DNA from: a virus | IMG/VR virus record: IMGVR_UViG_3300043568_002603 | Location: 1-29,643 of that record | Direction: 5' to 3' (one strand) | DNA: 29,643 nucleotides | Shown: positions 10,101-17,275 of the stretch, piece after piece | Layout: the number at the start of each line of letters is the position of its first letter | Numbering within the stretch: the stretch's first letter is position 1 | Position numbers and translations under genes: made by a program | Notes under the pieces: generated by a model | The model's input: only the letters and a program-made list of their open reading frames with translations | Told to the model about the DNA's origin: nothing | The model's database searches: none

Positions 10101-12585
10101 CTTCCAAGAAGCTTATGTCAATGATATTTTTGATGTCCTAAAAGGCGTTAAGCTCAGTGAATCAACTGATGTGTGGTCGCAGGTTGGTCGTGATAGACTC
10201 AAGCAGCTTGCAAGAATTGCATCATCTCGTGTAGCAGACAACCCAGCTACTTTCTATCGTGAAATGAACGAGCTTGTTAAAGATGCAAAAGACTTGCTTG
10301 GTGACGCGGCAAACTTAAAAGTTCCAGCATCACAGATTAAATCTCCAAAAGGAGATTCTACGTCACAAACTCTAGTTGCATCTTACTATGAGGCAGAATC
10401 TGCAAAAGCAATTAGAGAATCCTTAAATAAAATAGTAAATAGCGATGGAGAATCAGTATATAGCGCAGGGTTATTTAGCGCAGTTGATGATATTTTAGGA
10501 CCAATGCCAGTTCCTGTTGATGAAGCAGACCTTCAAAGAATTTTAAGAACTCGTAGTCCTGGTGCATTTTTGCAAAAGTTTATGCCTGATTACGTTCATG
10601 CGCTATTGACTGACCCAGTATTTGATACGCTTACTGCAATTGAACGTTTCAACAGAATCGCTCCTGGAAGAAGTGCAAGTCCCGAAGCTGTGTCTAAACT
10701 TATTGCTGAAGCTGATGGCGCAGCAAGAAAGATTATGCGCAACAACCGCTTTGACCCAATCAGAAACCCAGTTGATGATGTCACTAGTATTGTTAGAAAA
10801 GCATTTGAAGACGAATCACTTGCTGCAAACGTTGATGCTCTTGTCGGCAAAGAAGTAGCTAACCAGATTAGGTCTTCACTAAATTCTGGAAGCTCTAATT
10901 CCATTCAGGCTCAGCTATCAAGACTAATCAGTGAAAGTCACAAAGACCCTACTGCAATGTCTGTACTTGGCTCGATTTATGACGCTATGATATCTTCGTT
11001 CTACACTCTCGTTCTAACTGCTGCACCAAGATTCCACGGCGCAAACATTATCGGAGCTCCAGGACTTATCTACTCAACAACTGGAAGAATTCTTGACCCG
11101 CTTTCTTTTATCGATTCGTTGAAAGTAACAAGACTTGCTGATACAGCAAGAGGCGGAACAACAATCGTTACAGACCCTGCTGGCAGAAAGTACTCTGCAA
11201 ACGAACTCTACAGAATCATAGGAGAAAGAGGTGGTCAGTCTGTGTTTAAAGCAGACCTTCCCTCACTACAAGCAAGGACTGCAATGGCTTCAGTTGCTGA
11301 AGGAAGGTCTGGTTCTTTAAAAAGAGCAATTGATTGGGCTCTTTCTACGCCTGAAAAGGAAGACGCAGTTTTCAGAACTGCAGTTGCCATTAGCGCACTA
11401 AAAGAAGGTAGAACAATCGACGATGCAGCTAAGCTTGCACGTGAAAGCATGTATGACAAAGGACTTATCACAGATTCAGAAGCTCAGCTTCAAAAGCTAC
11501 TTCTGTTCTACTCGTTCACACGTGGCAACATGGTAAACCTTCTGAAGAATCTTTCCACTCCTAATGGATGGAAGAGAATCGTTAACACTGCTAAATTTAA
11601 GCGCGGTGTTGAAGAGATGCTTGTTGACCCAAATGAGCGTAAGTGGGCTCCAGAAACTGCTGCAACAAGGGTTATGCTTGGTAGGCTCGGAACTAAAGAC
11701 GTAGGTGAAAAAGGCGTAATGCTTGCATCTCCTCCAGATTCAACCTTGTCTGCAATCGAAATGCTTATCAACCTTGTTGGTGGAGATATTGCTGGTGTTG
11801 CATCTGGCATGATGAAGCCAGGTCAGTCAATGTTGTTCAAAGAATCTGCAGATACAGAAATGGATAAAATTCCTGCTGAACACATTTTCATCTATGACAA
11901 GCTTGCAGACATCACTGGAAGCTCAGTGTCTGATATTCTTGAAGCCATTACTGGCGAACAAATTACTCCTGTAAGAAGCAAAGACCCTGACGCTATCGAT
12001 GGTTACATCTATCCAATGCTTAGTAAGGAATCAAGAAGCAGATATAAATTGATGATGAACATGACTGGCTACGTAGGTCTTGGAAGAATCATGACTGATT
12101 ATCCAAACATCATTGGTGCAGAAGGTGGCAAAGCAGCAACATCATTTGCCCCTGGGCCTACTGGTGAATTAGCAAAACTTGCATACAAAATTGGATTTGC
12201 ATCTCCAATTAAAACGCTTTCTGGAGAACAGCAGCGTTTAAAGAATCTTATCACTCAGGATGCAGAAGGTCGTAAGCTTGTTAAAGACATTGACGGCATC
12301 ATGCTAGAAGGAAAAATCGCTCCTAAGCCAGGTGACATCGAAGGTTACGCAGAAAGAATTGAGAGTGGTAAAGAAAGAAGGGTTGAAGGTCGTCTCGGAA
12401 TCGAACAACTTAATCGTGAGAAATTACGTCTTAAAGCAGAGATTGACGGTATCAGAGCTAAAATCATGGCAGACCCAGCACGTGAAAGGCGCAGAATCTA
12501 TCTCGATGAGATTTACAAGCGTCGTGACAGAATCGATGAAATCAGAAAGCTTGAGAAAGAAGGTCAAAAGCAAGAGCCTAAATAA
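7159..12585 (+). CDS. Giant internal virion / ejection protein, 1808 aa, with LPD38-like C-terminal region
   Basis: This is the largest gene, 18% of the genome. The open frame begins at a TTG (7159) with AGGA seven bases upstream, overlapping the previous stop; no better-placed ATG is seen. The protein is mostly helical, with a proximal segment ELIAGGMPMAQAAQQAFGEI and long Ala/Lys/Glu-rich stretches. Residues about 1278-1315 (FYTLVLTAAPRFHGANIIGA) are followed at about 1390-1470 by RTAVAISALKEGRTIDDAAK and a LLFYSFTRGN motif. This resembles the LPD38 domain of large polyvalent phage proteins (family recalled, not searched). The C-terminus is a charged coiled coil. A DNA-ejection or tail-channel role is inferred from size and position, as for T7 gp16-like proteins. 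No peptidase or transglycosylase motif was recognised. Confidence 0.55.
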   Translation: MAPQTKSQDTSVSLDDIKITGTQVPKGREGLGPGELVRRAKIKARAQELIAGGMPMAQAAQQAFGEIGVGILTSEEKKQKAIDDAALASRQATQKLENTRAAYVDQRTEVLKESGITEPVARSQAEQEFEKDYLSPVTSPYGELSERQVGGAVLGAGKIKAAPPTAVSRQPATLGTALRPQTVIPESAVQTERARALEPGYAGIIGAGPDYTKINEQLLDDGLTPGDAASQIAALQSAYNTNLIRAKSEAQRNKQALSPDFLQQIWTQTVEEIKDVPRVLGNKEGYVKDYKPEGPQDPLFLAFSKQVKAGEGVPSVTPGQGKYIATLAAADRREAEKRIRDEYKDKPLVVTETEAVEGIRGARPLTTTRELSGADKDAEIARMAAAQVQTPWWTNPAEVEKRLASPDRFTTPGVFSEETAFGTQRESSVGYALRSAMAPLNAIAGAVFPELFIGTGETKEAVEEARRRARPQAYKDSPILLNIAEGRGFVGEASDVANITGLNTDKVLGSITLGDIYKAGAFAADLLDPSLDVLIAANRGRAVGMGAAAAAKAAGIKQPLSFATSQGLKEAGKAVVFENPALSTLNELASFAKIPKLEPGDIRIAISEKLADEATSVLGAGRARTPNVARISESSVLKAADAKLQALDDAISGTASGRPGLTREDIRSAVGEALTRNPSIVVSDIRGFKILDELKTNDALYNATQKALSDNAIRRGVFEATKDSVLKSGIISVTPKVFATRDQAKKIIADYRSTPFAKEVGKITSSQNYRFGRQQLPNRPGDTVAPTVVRQGFNVTDPTVISSELRRLSTKGLLSPERSAEISGRLSNNFISSTDLRALIDAGIEESAAKFKVVKGADIAELNPIVSKELAKPIEVRDLSAPQFRNWIAKRGGLDIPKEVLTASQQGFVDEVIGTVSNLDKRLRGDLEKILKDPTFRSAYNVPEGVSLTREEAIGYLIAGPKGFNRDEIANTLKLAVDKNFFQEAYVNDIFDVLKGVKLSESTDVWSQVGRDRLKQLARIASSRVADNPATFYREMNELVKDAKDLLGDAANLKVPASQIKSPKGDSTSQTLVASYYEAESAKAIRESLNKIVNSDGESVYSAGLFSAVDDILGPMPVPVDEADLQRILRTRSPGAFLQKFMPDYVHALLTDPVFDTLTAIERFNRIAPGRSASPEAVSKLIAEADGAARKIMRNNRFDPIRNPVDDVTSIVRKAFEDESLAANVDALVGKEVANQIRSSLNSGSSNSIQAQLSRLISESHKDPTAMSVLGSIYDAMISSFYTLVLTAAPRFHGANIIGAPGLIYSTTGRILDPLSFIDSLKVTRLADTARGGTTIVTDPAGRKYSANELYRIIGERGGQSVFKADLPSLQARTAMASVAEGRSGSLKRAIDWALSTPEKEDAVFRTAVAISALKEGRTIDDAAKLARESMYDKGLITDSEAQLQKLLLFYSFTRGNMVNLLKNLSTPNGWKRIVNTAKFKRGVEEMLVDPNERKWAPETAATRVMLGRLGTKDVGEKGVMLASPPDSTLSAIEMLINLVGGDIAGVASGMMKPGQSMLFKESADTEMDKIPAEHIFIYDKLADITGSSVSDILEAITGEQITPVRSKDPDAIDGYIYPMLSKESRSRYKLMMNMTGYVGLGRIMTDYPNIIGAEGGKAATSFAPGPTGELAKLAYKIGFASPIKTLSGEQQRLKNLITQDAEGRKLVKDIDGIMLEGKIAPKPGDIEGYAERIESGKERRVEGRLGIEQLNREKLRLKAEIDGIRAKIMADPARERRRIYLDEIYKRRDRIDEIRKLEKEGQKQEPK

Positions 12586-12616
12586 AACATCTACGCCTAA
12601 GTAGAAGGAGAAGAAA

Positions 12617-13057
12617 ATGGCGAAATCAGGAAAATTTGTTCACAACAGCGCACACACAGTCAACATCGCAGCAACAACTGCTTATGATGTCGCTCGGTCG
12701 CATAACCTCACTAATCTTGGCGGAGGAACCGGTGGACTAATCGGTCCTCAACGAGGTTACTTCCTCAGGACACTTTACATCAAACTTGATACGCTCGCTG
12801 GTCTATCTGCAAAACCTACACTTACAGTTCGTCTTTGCAGAGATGCAACAGGTAATGAAACTGTTGTTGGCGATGTAACAGCTTCTATTTCTGTAGGCAT
12901 AACTACAGCAACTGAAGGCAACATTACTGTTGCAATTGACTTCCTCTACAGTCATAATGACGTAAATGATATAACTGTGGACAACCTGCACTTGTTCTGG
13001 AAGCTTGACCAAGGCACAGCAAACGTTCGTCGCCTTGAACTAACTACCGAGGAATAA
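12617..13057 (+). CDS. Small beta-rich virion protein, 146 aa
   Basis: The start is fixed by a perfect AAGGAG eight bases before the ATG. The protein has a short basic N-terminus (MAKSGKFVHNSAHTVNIAAT), then alternating hydrophobic/Thr strands (YFLRTLYIKLDTL, KPTLTVRLCRDATG) and ends in charged residues. There are no enzymatic motifs. It begins the appendage cassette after the giant ejection protein and is one base from the next ATG. It probably forms a fibre or base-of-tail trimer component, but no family is recognised. Confidence 0.5.
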   Translation: MAKSGKFVHNSAHTVNIAATTAYDVARSHNLTNLGGGTGGLIGPQRGYFLRTLYIKLDTLAGLSAKPTLTVRLCRDATGNETVVGDVTASISVGITTATEGNITVAIDFLYSHNDVNDITVDNLHLFWKLDQGTANVRRLELTTEE

Positions 13058-13058
13058 C

Positions 13059-13844
13059 ATGCCTGAATCTAACAACGCATGGGCCGGTTCAGGCAATGCA
13101 AATACAAGCTCTAATAACGTCTCAGCTGCTCCAACAATCGTTAGCGGGGGCGCTGCAGTAAACCCTCTAAGAAGTGTCGGTGACCTGAGCTCTGGTTACA
13201 CATTCACCGACACTGCTGCCTTGCAAAACAGTTACAGCTACAACAGCGGAACAGATGTTCATACGTTTGACCTTGTAACGATTGGGGTTGGTGCTGAAAC
13301 AAACAGCTTTCTTTCAGGCGCTAACTTTACTGGTCCAAAGTACAGAGCAGGTCTTACTTACGCTGATGGTACAGCAGTTTTAGCAGGCGACGCATTCTCG
13401 ATGACAGTGTATGTAGAGAACTTGACACCTGGTCTTGTTCGTTCGTACTGTATCGCTGTTGGCATAGCTCAGACACCTTCATCGACAGTCTTAGGAACAA
13501 TGAGAGGTTCAGGAATCTACGCTATCACATCGGCTGTAGGAACGCCTGGCGTCGGTGGTTGGGAAGAAAATCTTGGAACTGCAGTAACTGTTGCATCTAT
13601 GACAAAAGGTATTGGTACCTGTAGTTTTAGTGGCACACCGCAGAAGTTTAGAAATGGTTCAAGCTTTGGCGTAATGTCTGCAACGACTGGTAACGTATCA
13701 AACAGACTGGGAGGTGGTACATGGAACGTTGCCGATGGTGCTCAGCTTGGTCTTGTAGTTCTAGTTGGCAGTAACGGCACAGTTGCAACCACAGGTGGAA
13801 GCATCTCAGTACGTCTTCGTTATGCTCTTACCAAACTATCTTAA
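13059..13844 (+). CDS. Virion-associated protein, 261 aa, beta-rich
   Basis: The ATG is one base after the previous stop. The N-terminal 40 residues are Ser/Asn/Gly/Ala-rich and probably flexible (NAWAGSGNANTSSNNVSAAP). The body looks like beta-sandwich (DAFSMTVYVENLTPGLVRSY, AQLGLVVLVGSNGTV) and ends with a strand containing SVRLRYALTKL. Such composition is typical of phage appendage and receptor-binding domains; specificity cannot be inferred. The GGAG for the next gene follows its stop directly. Confidence 0.5.
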   Translation: MPESNNAWAGSGNANTSSNNVSAAPTIVSGGAAVNPLRSVGDLSSGYTFTDTAALQNSYSYNSGTDVHTFDLVTIGVGAETNSFLSGANFTGPKYRAGLTYADGTAVLAGDAFSMTVYVENLTPGLVRSYCIAVGIAQTPSSTVLGTMRGSGIYAITSAVGTPGVGGWEENLGTAVTVASMTKGIGTCSFSGTPQKFRNGSSFGVMSATTGNVSNRLGGGTWNVADGAQLGLVVLVGSNGTVATTGGSISVRLRYALTKLS

Positions 13845-13855
13845 GGAGAATACAA

Positions 13856-14059
13856 ATGTTAGTTGCATCAGTTGCAAAAGGCGCAGAGGTTCCAAACCCA
13901 GACGACAGCTATTCTTCTGGATTGGTTGTTACGATTTGTTACACTGACGAAGAGGTCGAAGCACTACTAGCTGGGTATGATGAAAGCTCTGCGACATCAC
14001 CTGCAGCGACTGTATGTCGTCCTACCCTTCGAGCAATCCTGAACGCTGTGAAGGCGTAA
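13856..14059 (+). CDS. Hypothetical 67-aa protein
   Basis: The ATG is preceded by AAGGAG eight bases upstream, and the stop TAA abuts the ATG of the next gene. The protein (MLVASVAKGAEVPNPDDSYS..., ending RAILNAVKA) has no signal peptide, membrane segment or known motif. Its good ribosome binding site and tight packing between two structural genes support it being real. It may be an assembly chaperone or small accessory of the following coiled-coil protein, but this is speculation. Confidence 0.55.
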   Translation: MLVASVAKGAEVPNPDDSYSSGLVVTICYTDEEVEALLAGYDESSATSPAATVCRPTLRAILNAVKA

Positions 14060-14551
14060 ATGACACTGAGGGGAATTCCATCTCCTCCTGGAAGAGGCTC
14101 TGCACCTGAGAGGACTAACAATCTTCCATCGGTTGTTGTGTCAACAGTCCAAAAAACTGTTGACCTCACTGATTACGCGTTGGTCGCTTCTCTTCAGTCT
14201 CAATTGACTCAGGCTCAATCAGACTTGGCTCAAACGGAGGCTGAGCTTCTCATTGTGCAAGGTGACTTAACAATTGCTCAGGCACAGATTCTTCAATTAG
14301 AGCTTGACGTAATAGCTCTGAATGCGCAGATTGGACTGCTCGAAATTCAAATCACTGCCTTAGAAGCTCAACTTGCTGCCGCAGGTGGAGGAGCATTCGC
14401 TATCAAAGTCGTCTCATCATACACCGCTGATGCTGGTGGAATTTATGTTCCACCTTCTTACGTAGATGAGACAGTAAGTTACACATCTATTTTCAAACCA
14501 AAAGTCAAAACACTGTCGCTATATACTACAACTGGAGGCGGGTATCCCTGA
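14060..14551 (+). CDS. Coiled-coil fibre/stalk protein, 163 aa
   Basis: Residues about 36-110 form an uninterrupted heptad-like coiled coil (LVASLQSQLTQAQSDLAQTE, then repeats of L/I at a/d positions through LEIQITALEAQLAAAG). The N-terminus is Pro/Gly-rich and the C-terminal 50 residues are a small beta domain (AFAIKVVSSYTADAGGIYVP). This organisation suits a trimeric fibre shaft. There is no spacer after the previous stop, and its TGA overlaps the next ATG (TGATG), so it is probably co-translated with the 340-aa protein that follows. Confidence 0.6.
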   Translation: MTLRGIPSPPGRGSAPERTNNLPSVVVSTVQKTVDLTDYALVASLQSQLTQAQSDLAQTEAELLIVQGDLTIAQAQILQLELDVIALNAQIGLLEIQITALEAQLAAAGGGAFAIKVVSSYTADAGGIYVPPSYVDETVSYTSIFKPKVKTLSLYTTTGGGYP

Positions 14552-15573
14552 TGCCAAACATTAGTAGCCCATGCACTTGGGAAATGTCAGCAGCTCAAAT
14601 CATCTCACCAACAACTTCTCAGGTTGCGCTTGTTAATGCCCTTCAGGCTTCTGTGGTTGCATCTACAAACTGGGTTGTTAATGCGACTGGAACATCTGCT
14701 GCTGGATTTAAGTACGTAGAGATTAAACCTGCTAATACGCAAAGTTTGTACAAAGATTACAGAATTCTGATTGTTGAAAGGGTAAACACAGCTACAAACA
14801 AAACTTTTCCAACAAGCGACGGTGGCTCTTTTAATAGCACTGGATTTGTGTATCTGCTCTTTAGTCCTGACGGTGGTTCGGCTCATGTAACACCGACATT
14901 CTCCAACATTGAAACCTCCTCAGACGTCTATGTTGGTTCTCGCTATAAGAGCGGAACGTCTTCAGTTTGGCTCACACTGCCTGTTCCTTGCACTGCTACT
15001 TGGCTTTACCTATGTGATGGAGCACTTTGGATTGTTGACCGTGTTGGAGCATCTTCTCATACGCTCCTCGGCGTTGGTCAAGTACAAACACTCACTGGTT
15101 TCACTGACTACAATACTGGAGGTGCTGAGGTTGGTGTTCCAACTTTCTTTAAAAGAGCAGGTCTTACTTCAGTAACAATGATTACGCAAGTAATGAACAC
15201 TGGAGCTCAGGCTTTTTGGCACGGAAGTGGAAGTACTTCTCGTACGTTTGTAACCATGACAGGTGGAAGCAATGCACGTCTTTTTGGAACTGACAGCAAC
15301 GCATCATCGAACTACTATCTGAGCGCAACAGCACTACCAGCTACAGGCGCAAACATCTCAGCGATGAGCTTTCCTCCTGTAGCTTACTGGTACAACTGGT
15401 CTGCTGGAAGTGGAGGTCAGTCTGTTGTTGTCCTAAGAGGCGTTCATTTCGGGTTTGGACAAAAAACACGTACAACTATTCAGTCTGGTGGGTCAACTGC
15501 TGGCTTCACATTCTATCCTGATGATGCTGCAAGTGGCAGCGCTCTTGCAACTTTTTGCTTTATGAATACCTGA
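14551..15573 (+). CDS. Beta-rich appendage protein, 340 aa (possible receptor-binding protein)
   Basis: The protein starts MPNISSPCTWEMSAAQIISP and is rich in Ser, Thr, Gly, Trp and Tyr, with many short strands (FKYVEIKPA, FVYLLFSPDGGSAHVTPTFS, TATWLYLCDGALWIVDRVGA). Five cysteines are scattered through the chain. This looks like a beta-propeller or beta-sandwich virion surface protein rather than an enzyme. The upstream gene encodes a coiled-coil shaft whose stop overlaps this start, so the pair may form shaft and tip of one appendage. No named family is recognised. Confidence 0.5.
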   Translation: MPNISSPCTWEMSAAQIISPTTSQVALVNALQASVVASTNWVVNATGTSAAGFKYVEIKPANTQSLYKDYRILIVERVNTATNKTFPTSDGGSFNSTGFVYLLFSPDGGSAHVTPTFSNIETSSDVYVGSRYKSGTSSVWLTLPVPCTATWLYLCDGALWIVDRVGASSHTLLGVGQVQTLTGFTDYNTGGAEVGVPTFFKRAGLTSVTMITQVMNTGAQAFWHGSGSTSRTFVTMTGGSNARLFGTDSNASSNYYLSATALPATGANISAMSFPPVAYWYNWSAGSGGQSVVVLRGVHFGFGQKTRTTIQSGGSTAGFTFYPDDAASGSALATFCFMNT

Positions 15574-15581
15574 GGATTACG

Positions 15582-15788
15582 ATGACAACTTACAGAATGA
15601 CAATTACACCCGTAGGAAGTGGGACCCCTCATTGGGTTTTACGCTACAGTCCAGATTCAGTCGTGCCTTTCGTTACGATTGAAGGCACCGAGGAAATTTG
15701 GGTCTGGGACTTCGTCGGAGGAGCGCTGATGAAGGGTGGAGAAGTCCTGATGGAACATACGATTACAATCGGTATTTGGGAGGACTGA
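15582..15788 (+). CDS. Hypothetical 68-aa protein
   Basis: An upstream in-frame ATG at 15555 lies inside the preceding gene. I choose the ATG at 15582 because GAGG sits at 15572-15575, seven bases before it. The protein (MTTYRMTITPVGSGTPHWVL...) looks like a small all-beta fold with Trp-rich strands (EEIWVWDFVGG). No function is recognised. Its TGA overlaps the ATG of the following membrane protein (TGATG). A lysis-cassette or tail-accessory role is possible from position only. Confidence 0.5.
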   Translation: MTTYRMTITPVGSGTPHWVLRYSPDSVVPFVTIEGTEEIWVWDFVGGALMKGGEVLMEHTITIGIWED

Positions 15789-16066
15789 TGGAAACTGAAA
15801 CTCTAACACTCATCTCTAATGCAATAGCAGGACCAGCAAGTGGCGTAGCTGTCTCCCTAATTTGCTTAGGAGCTTTTCTTTGGTTTCTTGTGAAACATCT
15901 TCTCCCTCAGCAAGAAAGAAGTTTAGGAAAAATTTTAGAATCACACGCTGATGATAGAAAGTCTTTTGAAAAGAGCATCATAACTATGTCGAAGAGGATA
16001 GACCGTGTCGAAGATTCAATCGAAGAAGTTGCGAAAAACGTCTCATTTATCAGAGACAGAATGTGA
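15788..16066 (+). CDS. One-TM coiled-coil membrane protein, 92 aa; candidate holin or spanin-like protein
   Basis: The start is the ATG overlapping the previous TGA; longer readings start inside the upstream gene. Residues about 17-37 (VAVSLICLGAFLWFLVKHLL) are a clear transmembrane helix. A charged amphipathic helix follows (residues 42-90, including FEKSIITMSKRIDRVEDSIE). One N-terminal TM plus a coiled coil is a common layout for XhlA-like holin accessories and for inner-membrane spanins. It is at the end of the structural operon, where lysis genes are often found, but no endolysin is recognisable beside it, so the lysis role is a hypothesis. Confidence 0.55.
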   Translation: METETLTLISNAIAGPASGVAVSLICLGAFLWFLVKHLLPQQERSLGKILESHADDRKSFEKSIITMSKRIDRVEDSIEEVAKNVSFIRDRM

Positions 16067-16166
16067 GACTAAAGAGAAGTGGATTCAAAATCTGATTCAG
16101 CATTCTCACCTTGATAATGAGAATGCTCTTCAGTTGTGGGAGCTATTTCAGATTTTAGAATCGTAG
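16005..16166 (+). CDS. Possible small protein, 53 aa, GTG start
   Basis: This frame opens at a GTG inside the 3' end of the 92-aa membrane-protein gene and runs to TAG at 16164-16166, just before the convergent gene. AGAGGA lies about six bases upstream of the GTG. The peptide begins with a basic stretch (SKIQSKKLRKTSHLSE) and ends in a predicted helix (NENALQLWELFQILES). An embedded overlapping gene next to a one-TM protein recalls Rz/Rz1 layouts, but no lipobox is present. A 10-bp hairpin (16099-16127) lies inside the frame. It may simply be an open gap. Confidence 0.35.
   Translation: MSKIQSKKLRKTSHLSETECETKEKWIQNLIQHSHLDNENALQLWELFQILES
16099..16127. terminator. Hairpin between convergent genes (possible terminator)
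   Basis: A perfect 10-bp inverted repeat, AGCATTCTCA / TGAGAATGCT with a 9-base loop, lies between the rightward structural operon and the leftward 348-aa gene. No strong T-run follows on either strand, so intrinsic termination is uncertain; the position between convergent units is the main support. It also falls inside a possible 53-aa ORF. Confidence 0.4.
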
Positions 16167-16169
16167 AAA

Positions 16170-17216
16170 CTACCACTGTTCTACTTTTAGAAGATGTGGA
16201 TGAGCTGCTTTCTTTAATTCATCCACATCTGTCTTCCAGTAAATGACACCGTCATGCATAAGAAGAGCTTCATCTCCTACAGTTCTCATTCGTTCGATTA
16301 CAATTCCTTCAAGGTGTGTAAAGACGCGGTGGCAGTTTGTCTCTTCAAATTTCCAACCCATTGTTAGCAATCCAAATTTAAGACAATCTGATTGAACACC
16401 TTGACGTAGGATGTCAAACCAAGCATGACCACTTGAAGTAGGATATCCATTACGATAATCACTACAAAGCATTTGACGCATTGTCTTTATATCTTCCTCC
16501 ACTTCAATACAAAAATCATTCGCAATTTTTGAATGAAGGTCAGCTTTTAAAAGTGGGTTAAGAAGATATGCAAATGGAAGCGTGCAATCTTTTCCACCAA
16601 GTTCATGCCACCAAAGCGATTGAAAACAAGAAACAATATCCACGTTGATACATCCTTTGAAAAGAGTCTTTTTCTCTTCTGTTTTAAGAGACTGAAGGTA
16701 ATGATAGCGACGATGAGGAGAACGAACTGTTGAATGATAAAATGGACGACACCATTTTTCCCAAACCGGCTTCTCTCTTAGGTTATTATCCATGGTATCT
16801 GTTATTCTTGTTATGTTTGGGAAGTCCTCGGTTGCAAAGAAGAACTTTCTATGTAAGTCTAAAGGAATAGAGACTCCTTTGCAGAAGGAACCAAAGAAAC
16901 TATGAGCTGCTTCGGTCCACTCTCCGTCTCTCATTCTACCGCTTAGTGAATTCCAGCTGCTGTTGGTAAAACGGATAAATGCATTGAAGTAAGGCTCATA
17001 GACTTTTTTGTTCGTGAGACCAAGCTTTTGCTGAAGAATAGAAGTGCATGGGACCCTTAGGTTATTATCCATGGTATCTGTCTTGGTTTCCCTGTAGATG
17101 TGCAGGAAGTAGTATGCTGTTGTAAGGTCTCTTGGAAGACGAGACATGCTCAAGACCTTTTTAATCTCGGTCTTGAGCATGTCTGACGTTGAAATGTTGG
17201 CAACTGGGAATGACAT
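16170..17216 (-). CDS. Candidate replication protein, 348 aa, with weak palm-polymerase-like motifs
   Basis: This is the only large leftward gene, with its own promoter and a structured leader. The ATG at 17216 has GGAG five bases upstream. Residues 190-201 (INVDIVSCFQSL) resemble polymerase motif A (D193). Residues 318-327 (LLMHDGVIYW) resemble motif C of family A/T7-type enzymes (H321-D322), and 242-257 (DIKTMRQMLCSDYRNG) could be a motif-B equivalent. At 348 aa it is far smaller than a normal DNA polymerase. Residues 46-54 and 139-147 are identical (TDTMDNNLR), encoded by two copies of a dispersed DNA repeat. No other replication gene is visible, so I infer an initiator, primer-synthesising or polymerase-like role. 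It could be a plasmid-type Rep protein of another fold. Confidence 0.4.
   Translation of the reverse strand: MSFPVANISTSDMLKTEIKKVLSMSRLPRDLTTAYYFLHIYRETKTDTMDNNLRVPCTSILQQKLGLTNKKVYEPYFNAFIRFTNSSWNSLSGRMRDGEWTEAAHSFFGSFCKGVSIPLDLHRKFFFATEDFPNITRITDTMDNNLREKPVWEKWCRPFYHSTVRSPHRRYHYLQSLKTEEKKTLFKGCINVDIVSCFQSLWWHELGGKDCTLPFAYLLNPLLKADLHSKIANDFCIEVEEDIKTMRQMLCSDYRNGYPTSSGHAWFDILRQGVQSDCLKFGLLTMGWKFEETNCHRVFTHLEGIVIERMRTVGDEALLMHDGVIYWKTDVDELKKAAHPHLLKVEQW
16775..16804 (-). repeat. Dispersed 30-bp repeat, copy 2 (inside the 348-aa gene)
   Basis: On the minus strand this is a base-for-base match to 2753-2782 over 30 bp, beginning ACAGATACCATGGATAATAA. It encodes residues TDTMDNNLRE (139-148) in frame. 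Flanking bases differ from the other copies, so this is not a larger duplication. Confidence 0.85.
17057..17082 (-). repeat. Dispersed 26-bp repeat, copy 3 (inside the 348-aa gene)
   Basis: On the minus strand it matches copy 1 over 26 bp from ACAGATACCATGGATAATAA to CCTAAG. Two further bases upstream (AG) are also shared with copy 1. It encodes TDTMDNNLR (46-54), in frame and 279 bp upstream of copy 2 in the same gene. Confidence 0.85.
17142..17184 (-). promoter_or_regulatory. Perfect 16-bp inverted repeat in codons 11-25 of the 348-aa gene
   Basis: AGACATGCTCAAGACC (17142-17157) and its exact reverse complement (17169-17184) flank an 11-base loop. In mRNA this forms a very stable hairpin just after the start codon; in DNA it could form a cruciform. 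It encodes SDMLKTEIKKVLSMS. No T-run follows, so it is not a classical terminator. Possible roles are an RNase III site, a translation brake or a replication-related structure. Confidence 0.8.
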
Positions 17217-17275
17217 GAAATCTCCGGGAGGGAAAGTGGTTAAAGCTCCCGGAAATCACCACTTTCCCAGTTGCC
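17199..17275 (-). promoter_or_regulatory. Structured leader with competing hairpins controlling the 348-aa gene
   Basis: On the minus-strand transcript three pairings are possible. Pairing A joins 17275-17264 to 17210-17199 (12 bp, GGCAACTGGGAA with codons 3-6), closing a loop that contains the ribosome binding site and ATG. Pairing B joins 17268-17258 to 17240-17230 (11 bp, GGGAAAGTGGT). Pairing C joins 17253-17246 to 17230-17223 (8 bp, TCCGGGAG) and buries GGA of the Shine-Dalgarno. A and C are compatible and hide the start region. B shares bases with both and leaves the Shine-Dalgarno free. This is the arrangement of a two-state translational switch. The ligand or trans factor, if any, is unknown. 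Confidence 0.65.

Noticed and set aside
16775-17082. Diversity-generating retroelement template/variable repeat pair
   Set aside because: The repeats are too short, are identical rather than adenine-mutated, and no reverse transcriptase gene of normal form is present.
17223-17268. H-type pseudoknot in the leader
   Set aside because: The arms are in pseudoknot order, but no bases are left to span the 11-bp stem, so simultaneous formation of pairings B and C is sterically unlikely; alternative hairpins are the better reading.
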